A DNA stretch of 64,000 nucleotides. Source: Daucus carota subsp. sativus. Its lineage: Eukaryota; Streptophyta; Magnoliopsida; Apiales; Apiaceae. Positions 1 to 12,726 of this stretch are shown here, one piece after another. A model generated the notes under the pieces. That model was given only the letters and a program-made list of their open reading frames with translations. It did no database searches and was not told the DNA's origin. Each line of letters starts with the position of its first letter. Positions within the stretch are counted from its first letter, which is position 1. Both the position numbers and the translations under genes were made by a program. Where the stretch lies: NCBI RefSeq assembly GCF_001625215.2, contig NC_030381.2, forward strand, positions 54,051,214-54,115,213, in the 5' to 3' direction.

Positions 1-137
1 CTTGTGGTCGTGATTATGAATCGAACTTCACCGGGTTTATCGATCCGGCCCAACTAATCCAAACAAGGCCCTAAAACTAATCTATAAAATGCTCAAAACA
101 TTTTATTAATCAAAAGCTCAAGGGCTTGAAAATACAA
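1..137 (+). promoter_or_regulatory. Upstream region / 5' leader of the RECQL2 gene
   Basis: Non-coding sequence directly upstream of the RECQL2 start codon. It is probably mostly transcribed leader, because the window begins only 137 bases before the ATG. I see no convincing TATA box in it. The core promoter probably lies outside the window. Confidence 0.4.
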
Positions 138-3100
138 ATGGTAGACACCGAAGAAATTTTACAAGAGCTTCTGACCGTTGAGGCCGAGCTTCAAGACGTT
201 CAAGGTACTTAAACACACACACACGCACAGTTTCAATATATATATATAATATAATTTTAATTTTTTAAATTATATTATTTAATTTGATTATCTGTCTCAC
301 TGTCATTGTGTTCGTCTAGAATCAATTGATTAGTAGATAGTGATTTCTTGATTATCTCTTGAAAATACGAGTAGTGTCGGTTGTCGCGGTTTCAATAATC
401 AATTGATTGTATAGTGTGAATATGTGATAGGTTATGGAGATGTGATTGTTGTTTTCTGGTAATTTTTCGCTTTAATGAGTGCTGTTGTGTAATGTGTATG
501 TGTTTGTAAGTAGAAACAAGTTTTTGTTTAGTTTACGACGATTAACGTGTCTCAGTCGGTCAGGGGAAAATGTGCGTAGACGTTATTGTTAGTATACGGC
601 TTGGAGAAGTTGTTTCCGTGAATTATGATTTTTTCCATAAATATGTGTGAATACTGAATACTTTGGAATATTATGAGAGTTTTTAAAATGATTTGAGAAG
701 TAGCGAGTCAGTATAACACGAAAGACTGTGAACGGAGTAATGGAAGTATTTAAGCTTTGTTGAAATAATGCGTCTTATTGTATATTAGTATTTTGTTACT
801 TTTGCAGACCAGATAAAGGTCTTTTTGGATCGGCAAGAGAAGTTGTATGATAGAAAGTCTGAACTGAAAGCGTTGCTTGAAAGCTGTGAAGTATCGGCAT
901 GCGAAATTAAGGATGCCGCAACTGGGACTTCAGAGAACTGGTCTGGGGAATTTGAATGGGATTCTCGAGCAAATGATGTTCGGTTGAATGTATTTGGGAT
1001 AACTTCTTACCGTGCAAATCAGCGAGAGGTCCATTCTGTTTCAGTCTGTTTTCCTGCATTAACTTGTACTCAAGATGGACTAGTGTAATGTGCTAATTTA
1101 TCTTCATAGTAAAACTTGTTATATTTAACAAATAAACCTTAGCAATATAATACCCGACAGTGATTCAGGTGAGAACATTTTGTATGTGTGAACAGGGAGA
1201 ACAGTTCTGCACTTTTCAAAAAGTGCGGAACAACTGTTTTGCAAATATTTGTTATTTGTTTTGTTCAGCAGCAAAACAACAGGGTTCTCACTTCTCAGTG
1301 TTTTCACAGTAAAACGTGTTCTCCACTGAACGTGGCCCTATAATACCCTATAAATTGGATATCTTCATAGTAAAACTTGTTAATTGCTGGAACCAAACTG
1401 CATAAATGCTTATAGTTGGTACATACTAAAAGTAGTCTTAGTTAGAAATTACAATATGTTATGATATTTATGAATTCAGATGTGGCAATTTTACATGGCC
1501 AGATAATAAATGCAATCATGAGTGGAAGGGACGTTTTGGTAATCATGGCTGCTGGTGGCGGTAAGAGCCTTTGTTACCAACTTCCTGCTATCATGCGTGA
1601 TGGAGTTGCTCTTATTGTCAGTCCTTTGCTTTCTCTTATTCAAGACCAGGTGCTTAAATACCCAATTCTCTTGTAATACGAATCAGTTATGTTATAAGTT
1701 TCTGACCGCAATGGGTAGTTCAGGTAATGGGTTTGGCTGCTTTAGGCATCCCAGCATACATGTTAACCTCAACAACCAGTAAAGACAATGAAAAATTTAT
1801 ATACAAGGCTCTTGAGAAGGGTGAAGGAGAGCTTAAAATACTGTATGTCACGCCAGAAAAGATTTCAAAGAGCAAGAGATTTATGTCAAAACTCGAAAAG
1901 TGTTACAATGCTGGCCGTCTCTCTCTGATTTCTATCGACGTGAGTTCATTACTTTGTCTTGTGCATTTTTTTTGCAATAATTTGATCAATTCTTAGGACA
2001 AACATCACTGTTGATACCTTAAAAGTCAACCATGCAAATATATTAGCATGGCTTTGGGTGTTAATATCCACAGGCTCATATTTTTAAAATGATGTATGGT
2101 TTGTGTTTGATATCTGGAATGGTCTGTCAAGGAGGCACACTGTTGTAGTCAGTGGGGACATGATTTTCGTCCAGATTACAAGAATCTTGGTATTTTGAAG
2201 ACACAATTTCCTAGCATTCCTTTGATTGCTTTGACAGTAAGTGGAAACCTTCCCAGATTAGTGACTTTTATCTATTATGGATCATTATGTATGATGCTTC
2301 TGTTTGTTGATTGGTTACAGGCTACGGCAACGAAGAAAGTCCAACTAGATCTGATGGAGATGCTTCGCATACCAAAATGTGTGAAATTTGTTAGCACTGT
2401 GAATAGGCCAAATCTTTTCTATATGGTATGAGCCTTCAGCTTCTGTACATTCTTTTATTTCTGCTGATAATTTCATTTCTCAAACAAGGTCTTCTCCGGT
2501 AGGTACGAGAAAAGCCATCTGTTGGAAAAATGGTTATTGATGAAATTGCCGAGTTCATACAACATTCGTATTCAGACAATGAATCGGGGATAGTTTATTG
2601 CTTCTCTCGAAAAGAGTGTGAACAGGTAGGCAACTGTGTCATATTTAATAATGTCAAGATTTTTTAGTCCAATTCGAAGAATAGCTTTAAGAAACCATGT
2701 TTATAAGATACCTAAAACCACTAAAATGCCAGATATTGTAAAGACCAATGTCCTTCATATTTTTTTTCAAAATCTAGGTTGCAATGGAGCTACGTGGGAA
2801 AGGAATATCTGCTGATTATTATCATGCAGATATGGAAGCAAACTCTCGTGAGAAGGTTCATATGAGGTAAACTTTGTTAATTTGAGATGCTAGTACATGC
2901 CTCTTTCTCCATTATTTCATATATTTCTATGCTTTCTTATTAACTCTACTTCTTTTTGAATGTTTATAATGATTTCTGAAGATTCACATTGTAAACCAAA
3001 AACTCATCTCATTTGCCAACTGAAGTTGTCTTTTTTAGTACAATGAAGCTGCTGACTGTAATTTTATATTAGTCTATCATATTTTGGGCTTGCTGAGGTC

Positions 3101-6100
3101 TCTTATAAACTAAATTAATATAGGTGGAGCAGTGGCAAGTTGCAGGTGATTGTTGGTACGGTATGTATACTTGTATCGCTGTTCTTCGATTGAATTTATG
3201 CTTTCTCTTACCATGTCGAATGCTGAGACTAAAAACCTTCTTACAGGTAGCCTTTGGAATGGGAATTAACAAACCAGATGGTTAGTTTACAATTACTATT
3301 CTCTGTTTTCAAGAAAGATGTTGCTCTTGAAACTAATGATGTTTCTAATGTGATATTTTAAGCATTGAGCCATTAAACTGTTATTTCACTTTTGTATTGG
3401 TTGTTGGTGTTAATTCAAATGATGATTGACCACTGACCTTTACTCAGTCGAGCTAATCATCTTATTATCGTTTTCTATTTTTGGTGTTAATCTCTCTTTA
3501 AGTTTTACATTTTTGCTGTTTAATTAGAAAACAATATAGATCAGAGATGTACTAAACCACTCTACAGCCTGACCTCCAGCACAACCTTTTCTCCCGCAAA
3601 ATTAAATTAAGAGTCACCACCCCACCTTTGCCATGTTTTTTCCCATTAACATGCCACAATGATTTATAGAAGAATTGGTAAATATGTCATCCTACATAAT
3701 TATCATTACCATCTTAAGATAAACAACCCTTGTCGTTAGAAAGCCATGTTATCAACAATCTCAAGGGCTACATTCTAGTGTTTGATTATCCAAAACTGAC
3801 TTTGATGCCTCTTATTAAAGCAGAAATAATATGTTAGGAATCATTTTTTAGTTTGCTGTTCTTACGTTATAAACATGTTTTATATTAGTCATGTTTATGA
3901 TGATTCCTTTTAGTCAGGTTTGTCATCCATCACACGCTCAGCAAATCAATGGAGACATACTACCAGGTCTTTGTTGTGTTTCACTAAATATGCTTTTATC
4001 ATAAATGGTTAAAATAGGTTTTTTTTATTTTCTTACTTGACTGGTTACAGGAAAGTGGCCGAGCCGGACGAGATGGGCTTCCTTCAGAATGTCTACTGTA
4101 CTTTAGGCCAGCCGATGCTCAGAGGCAGGTAAAAATTTTATTTATTTATTTATTTGTCCGGGAGTCAGGTACAAATATGTTTGAAAAGTTATGGGATACA
4201 TTCATTATATCCTATTATTATTTTGTAATATGTTTCTCACTCAGAGCTCGATGGTCTTCTATGAGAATTGTGGTTTGGAGAATCTTTATGGCATAGTTCG
4301 TTATTGTCAGGTGTGATTTATAATCTGATTTCTCACTTCATAGGAACCTTTTTTTCTTTATCAAATTTAAAGTATCTATTGTGCATAATGCCCTCTTAGC
4401 AGTTCTTATCTTTATGCACTCATGTAAAGTCCAAATTCTGTTCCAGTCAACATAACTTTCAGTACTTCTTTCATTGCAGAGTAAAACAGAATGCCGCCGA
4501 AGTGCTTTTTTCGGGCATTTTGCGGAGCCCTTGCAAGATTGTAATGGTATTCATCATTTTGTTGCATTTCATGGTCATCTGAATTTATATCCTTTAAAGT
4601 ACACTGCTGCTCATGCAATAGTAAACTCACATTGTACTAATGTTGAATGTTTCAGAAATGTGCGACAACTGTTCCTTTTCAAACGAAGTCAAGGAAACAG
4701 ATGTATCTGGTATGTTATGTGATCTCGTCGGAAGATAGTTTTTCGTTAATCATTTCTAAACATTTTTGCTTAAGCTTGTTATGGTAGTTACTCTTTGTGT
4801 ACCTGCACTATATGCTCATTGCTTATGTTCTCGGAACCGGAAGATCTGCAGCTTTTGGCATTGAATCCAGATGCTGGCGTCTAATATTTGTATTGAAAAT
4901 TTTGGCATTTATGCATGGGAATATATGATATTGGGAAACTGGTGGCTGACGGCAAGTAACCAAATTGTTGTTAATTAATGGTTCTGTGTTCAGTCGAAAA
5001 AATGATTCTTGTACCTGTATAGGGTAGTAGATAATCATTACTACCCTATTTTTTCAGTTGTATATAGTCAGAGGATATATAAAAGCCAAAAGATGATTTC
5101 TGGGAGTGTTTGATCTCCTATCATATATTAGGATATATATTTCATAATCATTTATAGTCTGTTAAAGTTTATTGAGGATAGTACCATATACTTTCTCAAT
5201 TCTTTAGCTTTTGAAATATGCACATCTATCTTTCATCATGTTTTAATGTGGCCGTGCTTCTTTGGTACGAGACTACAAGCTACTTCCACAACATCTATTC
5301 ACCTATTTGTCTTGTCCTATATATTTTTAAACTGAGAAACTATTATTTGAGAGTAATACGAAAAATGGTCAGTTACATAAATGTTCCATTAAGTAGAGCC
5401 ACAGTATATGATGTTATTTTATTAAATCTTTTACGAAGCTGGTCATGCTCCCCAAAACATTGCTGATGATCATTCAAGTAGAATAGGAAAGCAAATTGAA
5501 AGTTTACTGACCAGTCTGCATATTATGCTGGAATATTTTCAGGCCATGCAAAAGTTATGGTATCCTTGCTACAAGATATTCAAGAAAATGACCAGAGAGT
5601 GACAATGTTACAACTAGTGGATAAGATGAAAGTTAAGAACAAGGGAGCAGGTAACTCCTTGGCTCTGGGTCATTATCTGTGGAAAAATATGGTTTCCAAT
5701 TCCTGGTTATGGCATTCAATCTAGTTTGTACCCATGATTGTACTTCAATTTTTGTTCTAACTTGTTCGTGGTATCTGATATCATAATTGCCTCTGCCTTT
5801 ACGACACAGATCCCGAGCTAAAGAAGGATGAATTAGAGCAACTCGTGGTTCAGCTTATACTAGATTGTGTATTGGTATGTAAACAGTTAACACTGTGAGT
5901 ATTTAGACATCATTGTAATGATTAATTAGGTCAGCAGTGACTAAAATGTTTGATACTTAAGAGCACAACTCCTGGGTATCACAAATGGCTTATACATGGA
6001 TCAAGTGGTTAAATGATTGAGACATCCTCAGTCTGTAATTTAATTTTAGCTCGAGAGATCAAGGCCTAGTGCTCAGATTTATTAAGTTTTGTAAGAAAAT

Positions 6101-8346
6101 TCGCCCTTGTAACTTCATTTAAAGACTAAAACTTGTAATTCAAGGGATATTTGTTATGTTCCTTGAAGCTTCCTATTGTATGCCATCAGTTAATTGACTG
6201 CTATCAGCAAGCAAGATTAATTAAGTTTATCGGTTTAGAGTACTATCTACTATTGTATGTGTCTTTGTACTTGGACAAATTAAAGAGTATAAGGCCACAG
6301 AGGGAAACGACGAGACGCTACCAAATCCAGAAAATCTGTGAATCTTTTTGTAGGATGCATGTCTTTTTGATAAATTATGCCATATTCAACTTCTTGGGCA
6401 TACTTGAGCATATTTATAACACTCTGCACCATTTGTTTTTCAATATAAAAAGATACGATACCTTTAATGTCTGGCTGCTTCCTTCATTTGTTGCAAAATC
6501 TTTAAATATTCTGTTTATAGTCTAAAGTTTTGAATTATGCAGAAAGAGGAATTTCAGCATACAGCTTATACTACAAATGCATATGTGACAGTAGGGCCAC
6601 TTGCAAAACAAGTACTACAAGGTACATGTGTTTCCAGTATGATATATTATCAGTTCATTTATGCCTTAATATGGGTACCACAAGAAGAGCATTAGAAGGT
6701 ATTACTGATTTACTGGTTTATTTTTTCTAAAGGTCGTTTTTCTTTCTTTTGAAAGATAGTTCGTTTACACTCAACTAACTAAAAGGTATAACATATGTTT
6801 TTCTGTGAAGCATGTGTGTGGGTGAGCGGATACTCAAATTTGGGAAAACTTTAAATACGGTTTTTTTTTTTTGTGGGGGGGGTGGGGGGGGGGGGGTGGG
6901 GGGGGGGGGGGGGGGGTTCCCTGTTGCACAGTTCTGTACCCTGGAGTCTGCGCCCTGCTACCCAGCTTTTCTGTTAATTATATTATATAACTAGGGTCAT
7001 TTAGAAGCTATGTCTGCTAAATCTATTTATAAAAAAAAATGGTGTTGCTGCAACACTGTTATCCATTTTTTAATCTAATGTTTCACTTGGTTTGTGTGTG
7101 GTCTGTGGAACATGGACAGAAGAAATTTGGACCAGGTGGATGGCAGATATATGGTGTTTTTTTTCATAGTTAGGGATACAGTTGATTTTTTTAAGATAAT
7201 GAGAAGCTGTAGCCTGTAATCACATTTATATTTTCTGATTTTTTCATGCAGGGAAGAAGATTGTTAAGATTGTAAGTAGGTTACAAAAGAATAGCAAGGA
7301 GCTGGTGAAAGCATCCAAGCGTAACAGGTCTTCAGAATTAGAACTTAAGCTTGACGAATTGCGGAAAGAACTATCTGCTGTTCAAGGAGGAATATTTCCT
7401 CATTCTGTATTATCTACTCCGCAGATCAGCAGACTGAGCTCTCAAAGACCTATAACTATGAAAGAGGTCACTGCCTTGATACCAACATCATTTTATGTTT
7501 ATAATACACTACTTCTCATTCAATATCCTCTAATTGTGCTTAAATTTAATCAAGAAGCAACTCCTTGGAAATGCCATACTTTGTCATCACCTGCAAATGT
7601 AACTGGTGTTTGTATTATTGTATCAAATTATAAAGAATTAATATAAACGTCGTGACTTCACAGGAAATTTCACCATGGAAATTTTGTGAATTTGTTAAAT
7701 GCACACTATTAGTTCTCAATTAATAGTAAGTAGGTTATGACACTTACCAATTTTCTGTACATATCAAACGTCTGGTGAAGTTTTTGAGTAGCTATACATA
7801 CATGGGTTATTGCCTTGTTGGCTTGGATCAGCGAGTTAGTCAAAGGAGCATGGAGCATCTTTGACCCCGTTCAGGCACTCCTTGATTCTCTGATAGCAGC
7901 TTGATTTGAACCAACTTGCTGTACTTTTTTCTTTTTTTTTAATATTTTGATTCACCATAAAATGATCCTTGAAAGAGAATGCATAAATACCTAGTCATAA
8001 GAAGGCCGTCATTGTTATGTTATGCGGACAGCATAGATGGTATATTTCCATGTTTAAGCACTGGATTTTCTGTTAAAGATTTTGCATTCTCTATATTGCT
8101 TGTTACAAAAATGAAGCTGAAGTTTTGGTATATCTTCTGCAGTTGGAAAACATTATTGGAAAGCTAAAGACTGAAAAATACGGGAGTAAGATATTAGAAG
8201 AAATCAAGAGATACGAGTCTGAGAACCAGAAGCTGGATCAGTTTGCAGATTGTTCATTGAGCAAGGAGCATAGAAGGAACCATGCTAAGAAGCTAAAATC
8301 TGCCAAGAATCTCGTCGTCGTCAAAAGTAGTGAAGATGAGGGATGA
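138..8346 (+). CDS. RECQL2: ATP-dependent DNA helicase Q-like 2 (RecQ family)
   Basis: 3'-5' DNA helicase of the RecQ/BLM/WRN family, acting in the nucleus on recombination intermediates. Arabidopsis RECQL2 is known to partner a separate WRN-like exonuclease. Exons: 138-204, 808-1028, 1503-1649, 1724-1939, 2132-2236, 2321-2425, 2503-2625, 2778-2866, 3124-3160, 3247-3280, 3914-3966, 4051-4128, 4245-4310, 4480-4546, 4656-4709, 5543-5650, 5810-5874, 6543-6621, 7252-7466, 8143-8346. Phases join without a break to give 710 residues, close to the roughly 705 of Arabidopsis. Visible motifs: Walker A AAGGGKS (Lys117), DEAH at 217-220, motif [12 protein letters not shown] from 399, and the RecQ zinc cysteines C452, C468, C472 and C475. 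I see no HRDC or exonuclease domain, as expected for this subtype. The ATG at 138 gives the expected short acidic N terminus ([11 protein letters not shown]). Intron 18 carries a striking poly-G tract. Confidence 0.95.
1160..1300. repeat. Foldback (MITE-like) element in RECQL2 intron 2
   Basis: GTGAGAAC at 1169-1176 is mirrored by GTTCTCAC at 1284-1291. The interior contains a strong hairpin around 1199-1240, where AACAGTTCTGCACTTTT faces AAAGTGCGGAACAACTGTT. Inverted ends plus an internal palindrome in an intron fit a small non-autonomous DNA element. No clear target duplication was found, so the family is unassigned. Confidence 0.45.
6861..6916 (+). repeat. Poly-T / poly-G tract in RECQL2 intron 18
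   Basis: Twelve T (6861-6872) are followed by an almost pure G run (6873-6916) broken only by single T at 6874, 6883 and 6897. The uninterrupted G blocks are 8, 13 and 19 bases long. On the transcript strand this could form RNA or DNA G-quadruplexes. Long homopolymers are also hard to sequence, so the exact length is unreliable. Confidence 0.85.
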
Positions 8347-9579
8347 TAGGAATACCGGTTTCTGTGTATGGCACCTTTCTGTACCCTACCAATTAGTTGA
8401 AATGAAGTTTTATTTTCTCTGTTTCCACCTTATATGGCCCAGTACTATATATATATATATATTTTTGATCTCATTGATATAACTGGAGCCTGAAATCAGA
8501 CTATAAAAGTCTGTTTGTATTTCATCTAATGATAGTTTGCTTTAGAGAATTACAAGCTGAAGAAGTAGTTCACAAAATCCATGTAGGCAACATCTCATCC
8601 TTATTAATTTAGATATCGAACATGAGGATTCCTCATGAAGTCTGTGTTTCAATTTCAATAATCCTTGCATCGTCAATTGTCACTGGTGGAGAATGTAGTC
8701 ATCATCTTATCCTTATTAATTCAAATATCGAAAACTAGGATTTCCAATAAAGCCTATGTTTCATTTTTATAATCTTTGATTATTATTGTTATTTGTTTTC
8801 TATGAGTGTGTCGGCTGTGAATCCAAGGTGTCATCTTGTCTGTTGTCATTGGTGACGATAGTTGTCAACTTATTCTTATTAATTCAGATTTCGAACACGA
8901 GGATTCCTAAGATGAGGATATGCTTCGTTTGTACAATCTTTTGTTGATTATTATTTTATTATTTATTTTCGGTAGACAACAAGCATTAAATATGTTATAA
9001 TAACAATTTCTTAAATGTCATTGATGGAGAAAAGTATTGTTTGCAAAAATAAAACTTCTCATTTGTCAAATGTCATTGACAGAGATCCAAATGTATTGTT
9101 TGTAAAAATAAATGTTCTCATTATTATGTGTCCACTTCAGTTTAATAAAAAATTTCAAATAATATCGTTTTTATTTATAATTTAATATTAACCTATATCC
9201 TTAAGCAAATGATTGCAAGCCATGATAAAAGTAACTTTTACGATCAATAAAGCATTTTGTATAATTAATGCTCGAGAAAACCATACTCTTGTTACTTGTG
9301 TTAAAAAGTTTGACATCCCATTTGAATCAAGATGAATGCACACTTATTGGAAGACATCCCATCTAACTCTCATTTATTCCCAAGGTTACCTCGATGAATA
9401 CACACTTGTTCGAAGGCGTATCAAACAGTTTTTAAGCTTCCAACAACTCCTCATTCTGTGCATATTCAGAATATACGGTAAAAACTTTTTTTCACTGAGT
9501 TAATATATCAAATTTTAGAACTAATTAATACTAAGTTAAAATAGCACTAAAGTTCAAAAGTAAAATACCAACTAACCTG
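8347..9579. other. Intergenic, 3' side of RECQL2, with diverged tandem repeats
   Basis: AT-rich spacer with a (TA)n run near 8446-8462. A roughly 65-base module (core TTATTAATTTAGATATCGAA, then GAGGATTCCT and GTTTCA...AATC) recurs in three diverged copies starting near 8600, 8713 and 8875. A second pair of about 60 bases (AATGTCATTGA..GTATTGTTTG.AAAAATAAA) lies near 9013-9070 and 9068-9125. No gene is recognised. Confidence 0.6.
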
Positions 9580-10870
9580 TCTTGGGGTTGAAGCGCATGA
9601 CATCGCGTGCAACAAGATCATGGGGATCATTTTCAAAACTGAGAAAATGAACCTGTAGCCGTGGATAATGGTGGATCTCCTATGACTGTAGTGGAATATG
9701 TCGATAAGCCAACATTTTCCTCAAATCAAATCCAATGTCAAGCAACCACTAATGTTTATTACATTTTGGTTCCAAATTGTTTGAAAAGTAATGACAATTA
9801 TTTAACAAACAACTCTCAAAACGATTTTCATTGCCTCAAAAGTAATGACAATTGTTTAACAAACAACCTCCAAACCGATTTTCATTGCATCAGTCCATAA
9901 TATTATATCCACTCACATAATACATGTATTTATATTGACTCCTTGAAATATTACTTTTACCGTAACAAATTTCTAATTATAGGCAAAACAAAAACATACA
10001 AAGGACAAAATAATGATTGTTACACTAATTCCTAAATGAAAAAAGAGTATATAATAACTAGTCTTGCATTAGTGTTTTGAGTAAAAAAGAGTAATAGATT
10101 TTGAGAAAAAAAATATCAAGCTACTAGTATAATAGATTATGTTGTGCAACGATAAATAATTACACAGTCCGAATATTAAAATTTTATTTTTTGTGTTGAT
10201 AAGTCAACATCTTCCTCAAATCAAATGTAATGTAGGTAATGACAATTTTTAACAAACAACCTTCTAAAATGAATTTTAATTGCATCATATTTGGGCAGAA
10301 GATTAAAAACAACAAACACTTTCATATCTCTCATTGGAATCAATATCCAGATCCAAGAAAATCAAAACGAATATTATATGATCTAAGAATTCGATGTCTC
10401 ACCGAAATCAAGAAATCCTTCACTACGGTATCCAACAAGTATTGATCAGCGATCTTGTTTCCAGTTCCGTCTGGATAGTCTAATTGATTTTGTAGTTTCA
10501 ATAACAAATTAGTAACTTGCTCTAAACACCATAATATTCACGTACAGAGACTAAACAAAAATCACAGAAAAATTGAGCAACTGCAACACTTGATGTTTTC
10601 ACAAGTTTATCACAAATTTAGATAACATACTAATAGCAACAAGTTTATCACAAATCATCAATCAGAAAATCATCTGTTTAGGTATCAGGTACATAGTTGT
10701 ACACTATGTATCTCCAATCCGGAATATGTCGACATACGGAGCAATGGCAGCCCGTCTCCTCCCTACCTCCACGGGTATAAGCATAACAGGTTGAGTAGCA
10801 CCATAAACAAGAGTGATTGTGTATGTGTAGGTAGTCTAGTCATCAACAGAAGTGCTCCTCATTGTCTATG
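9580..10870 (-). pseudogene. Unidentified exon-like remnants, minus strand
   Basis: Three separated minus-strand stretches read like protein but I cannot name them. Around 9583-9655 the frame contains FENDPHDLVARDVMRFNPKT followed by a donor-like CAG|GTTAGT. Around 10400-10490 it contains LDYPDGTGNKIADQYLLDTV and then a donor-like TCG|GTGAGA. Around 10709-10835 it contains YGATQPVMLIPVEVGRRRAA and ends in a stop. Their order does not form a single gene model. They may be scraps of a decayed gene or of a captured fragment in a mobile element. No function is proposed. Confidence 0.3.
9784..9893. repeat. 54-bp tandem duplication plus a nearby third copy
   Basis: AAAAGTAATGACAATTATTTA begins a unit of about 54 bases repeated head to tail (near 9784-9837 and 9838-9891) with a few differences. 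A third diverged copy lies near 10235-10285. A short phrase, GATAAGTCAACATCTTCCTC near 10198, also matches GATAAGCCAACATTTTCCTC near 9704, so a larger segment was probably duplicated. Confidence 0.7.
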
Positions 10871-12726
10871 TCTATATGAAAACATATGACGTACAGAGAA
10901 CCCAAAAGCCCAAATATTGACATTTTTAAAGTCCCGTGTCAGCCCATAGAAACAGTCAGAAAGCTGAGAGCATACCCCTTCCCATTCGAAAATTCATTTC
11001 TTACTCAGTATACTTGAGCTAGTAAAAAAGGATGGTGTAACATTATTATATATAATAATGTTATAGTTTATTATTGATATTTCGATAACCAAAAAATCAC
11101 TTTAGTTGACGGTACATATTATGTTAGATTTATTCAAACCACTTAAATAGTTTAATCAGCTTTCCGATCAATTTTTAATAAAGTGTAACGGTATCTCTTA
11201 ATTTTTAATAAAATGTAACGGTATCTCTTCGAAAAAATATAAAGTATAACGGTAAATCTGTGATTAAAGTTTTTTGAGTTTCATAACCCAAATAACAAGC
11301 TTATTTCTCAGGTGACCAAAATACTATTTAAGCCATTTTTAAGATGTAATAGATTTTATAAATATTTTTCACATATTTTATAATTATCTAAAATTATTAT
11401 TTCGCATCAAATTTTTAAAATTTCTTGAATTAAAGAAATTCTTATTTGTCTTTTTAATACAACTCATCCGTGTGTGTGTATATATATGATATAAAAAATT
11501 ATGTATTTGTCTCTGAAATGATAATAAATAATTGACCTCATTCATTAGTAAAATATAATTAAAATTAATGGATATTTTCTTAAATTATAATATCAAATTT
11601 TAATCTCAAATAATAATTCTGATCTAATACATATTTTTTTCTTTTTAATTAAATATATATTATATTCAATATTGTTGTGGCCTAAAAATTAATTTTTTAA
11701 AATGTTTCAGAGTATCATTAAAGTGTTTTTCTAATATTTTTTACACTTGTTTCTTAAATTTTGGTATTACAATCATGAAATAAAAAATTACTTATATAGT
11801 AATAGTAATATGGTATAATATGCACATATATTAGAAATGTAAATTAAAAATAATATGACAAATATAAGAAAACTTTGGAATATTGAAAAAATAAAAATCT
11901 TTTTATGTAATATATACTTTAGAGTCATATCTTTTCAGTTTTTATATGAATGAGATATAAGAATTTATAACATTGGTGGGTTAATATTTTAATTCAAACA
12001 TACTTGTCAAATCCACTAAAATTTAGATTATAATATTTTTTTTAATTTCCATAAAATTGTTAATCAACACATTTGATTTATATTTACACATATTATTACA
12101 TTTAAATCTAAATAAGTGATAATTCAAATGCAAAATTTTAAATATCATAAAAAATAAACTGTATGCATGTTACCGAAATATTAGTTTAAAAAATATATAT
12201 GTTACAATATAAGTAAAGGTTTCTGAACATATATTAGTTTGAAAAATATATATGTTACAATATAAGTAAAGGTGTCTGAGCATCATCGTTGTTCACGCCT
12301 CACACTCAAACTTTGATTAACAAAATTATTTTATGATTTTTATAAATTTCATTCATAATATTTTCAGGATTAGATAAGATTTTTGTTTCTGAATAAATAT
12401 ATAATATTAAATTTATTTAGAAGAAAAGAATTTTATAAAAATTTGTGGAATTCTGTTTCAAAAGAGTCTTACAATCTGTGCCATGCCGTCCCGTGTACTC
12501 CCCTTCGGCACAAGGAGGGAGTGAATACATGATAAATAATCATACAACCAAAAAAATTTAAATATACCCGTTATCTACATAACTAACTCAACAATTAAGC
12601 TCCCCTGCTATTTCTATCTCTATTCGTGTCTTTGTTCAACAGACAACTCAAGGTAATCTCTTCCACATTTTTTAGCAGTCCAACTGACAAGGTTAAAACT
12701 TAGAAGAGTGAAAAAAGTATCCTCCT
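10871..12726. other. AT-rich intergenic region between two convergent genes
   Basis: No gene is seen. It holds a perfect palindrome near 11037-11063 (AACATTATTATATATAATAATGTT), a 30-base tandem pair near 11170-11229 (ATTTTTAATAAA.TGTAACGGTATCTCTT), and a roughly 58-base tandem pair near 12180-12285 containing ATATATATGTTACAATATAA. The right end is the 3' flank of the minus-strand methyltransferase gene. Confidence 0.6.

Noticed and set aside
6151-6525. 124-codon open frame, plus strand
   Set aside because: It lies wholly inside RECQL2 intron 17, and no homology or start context supports it.
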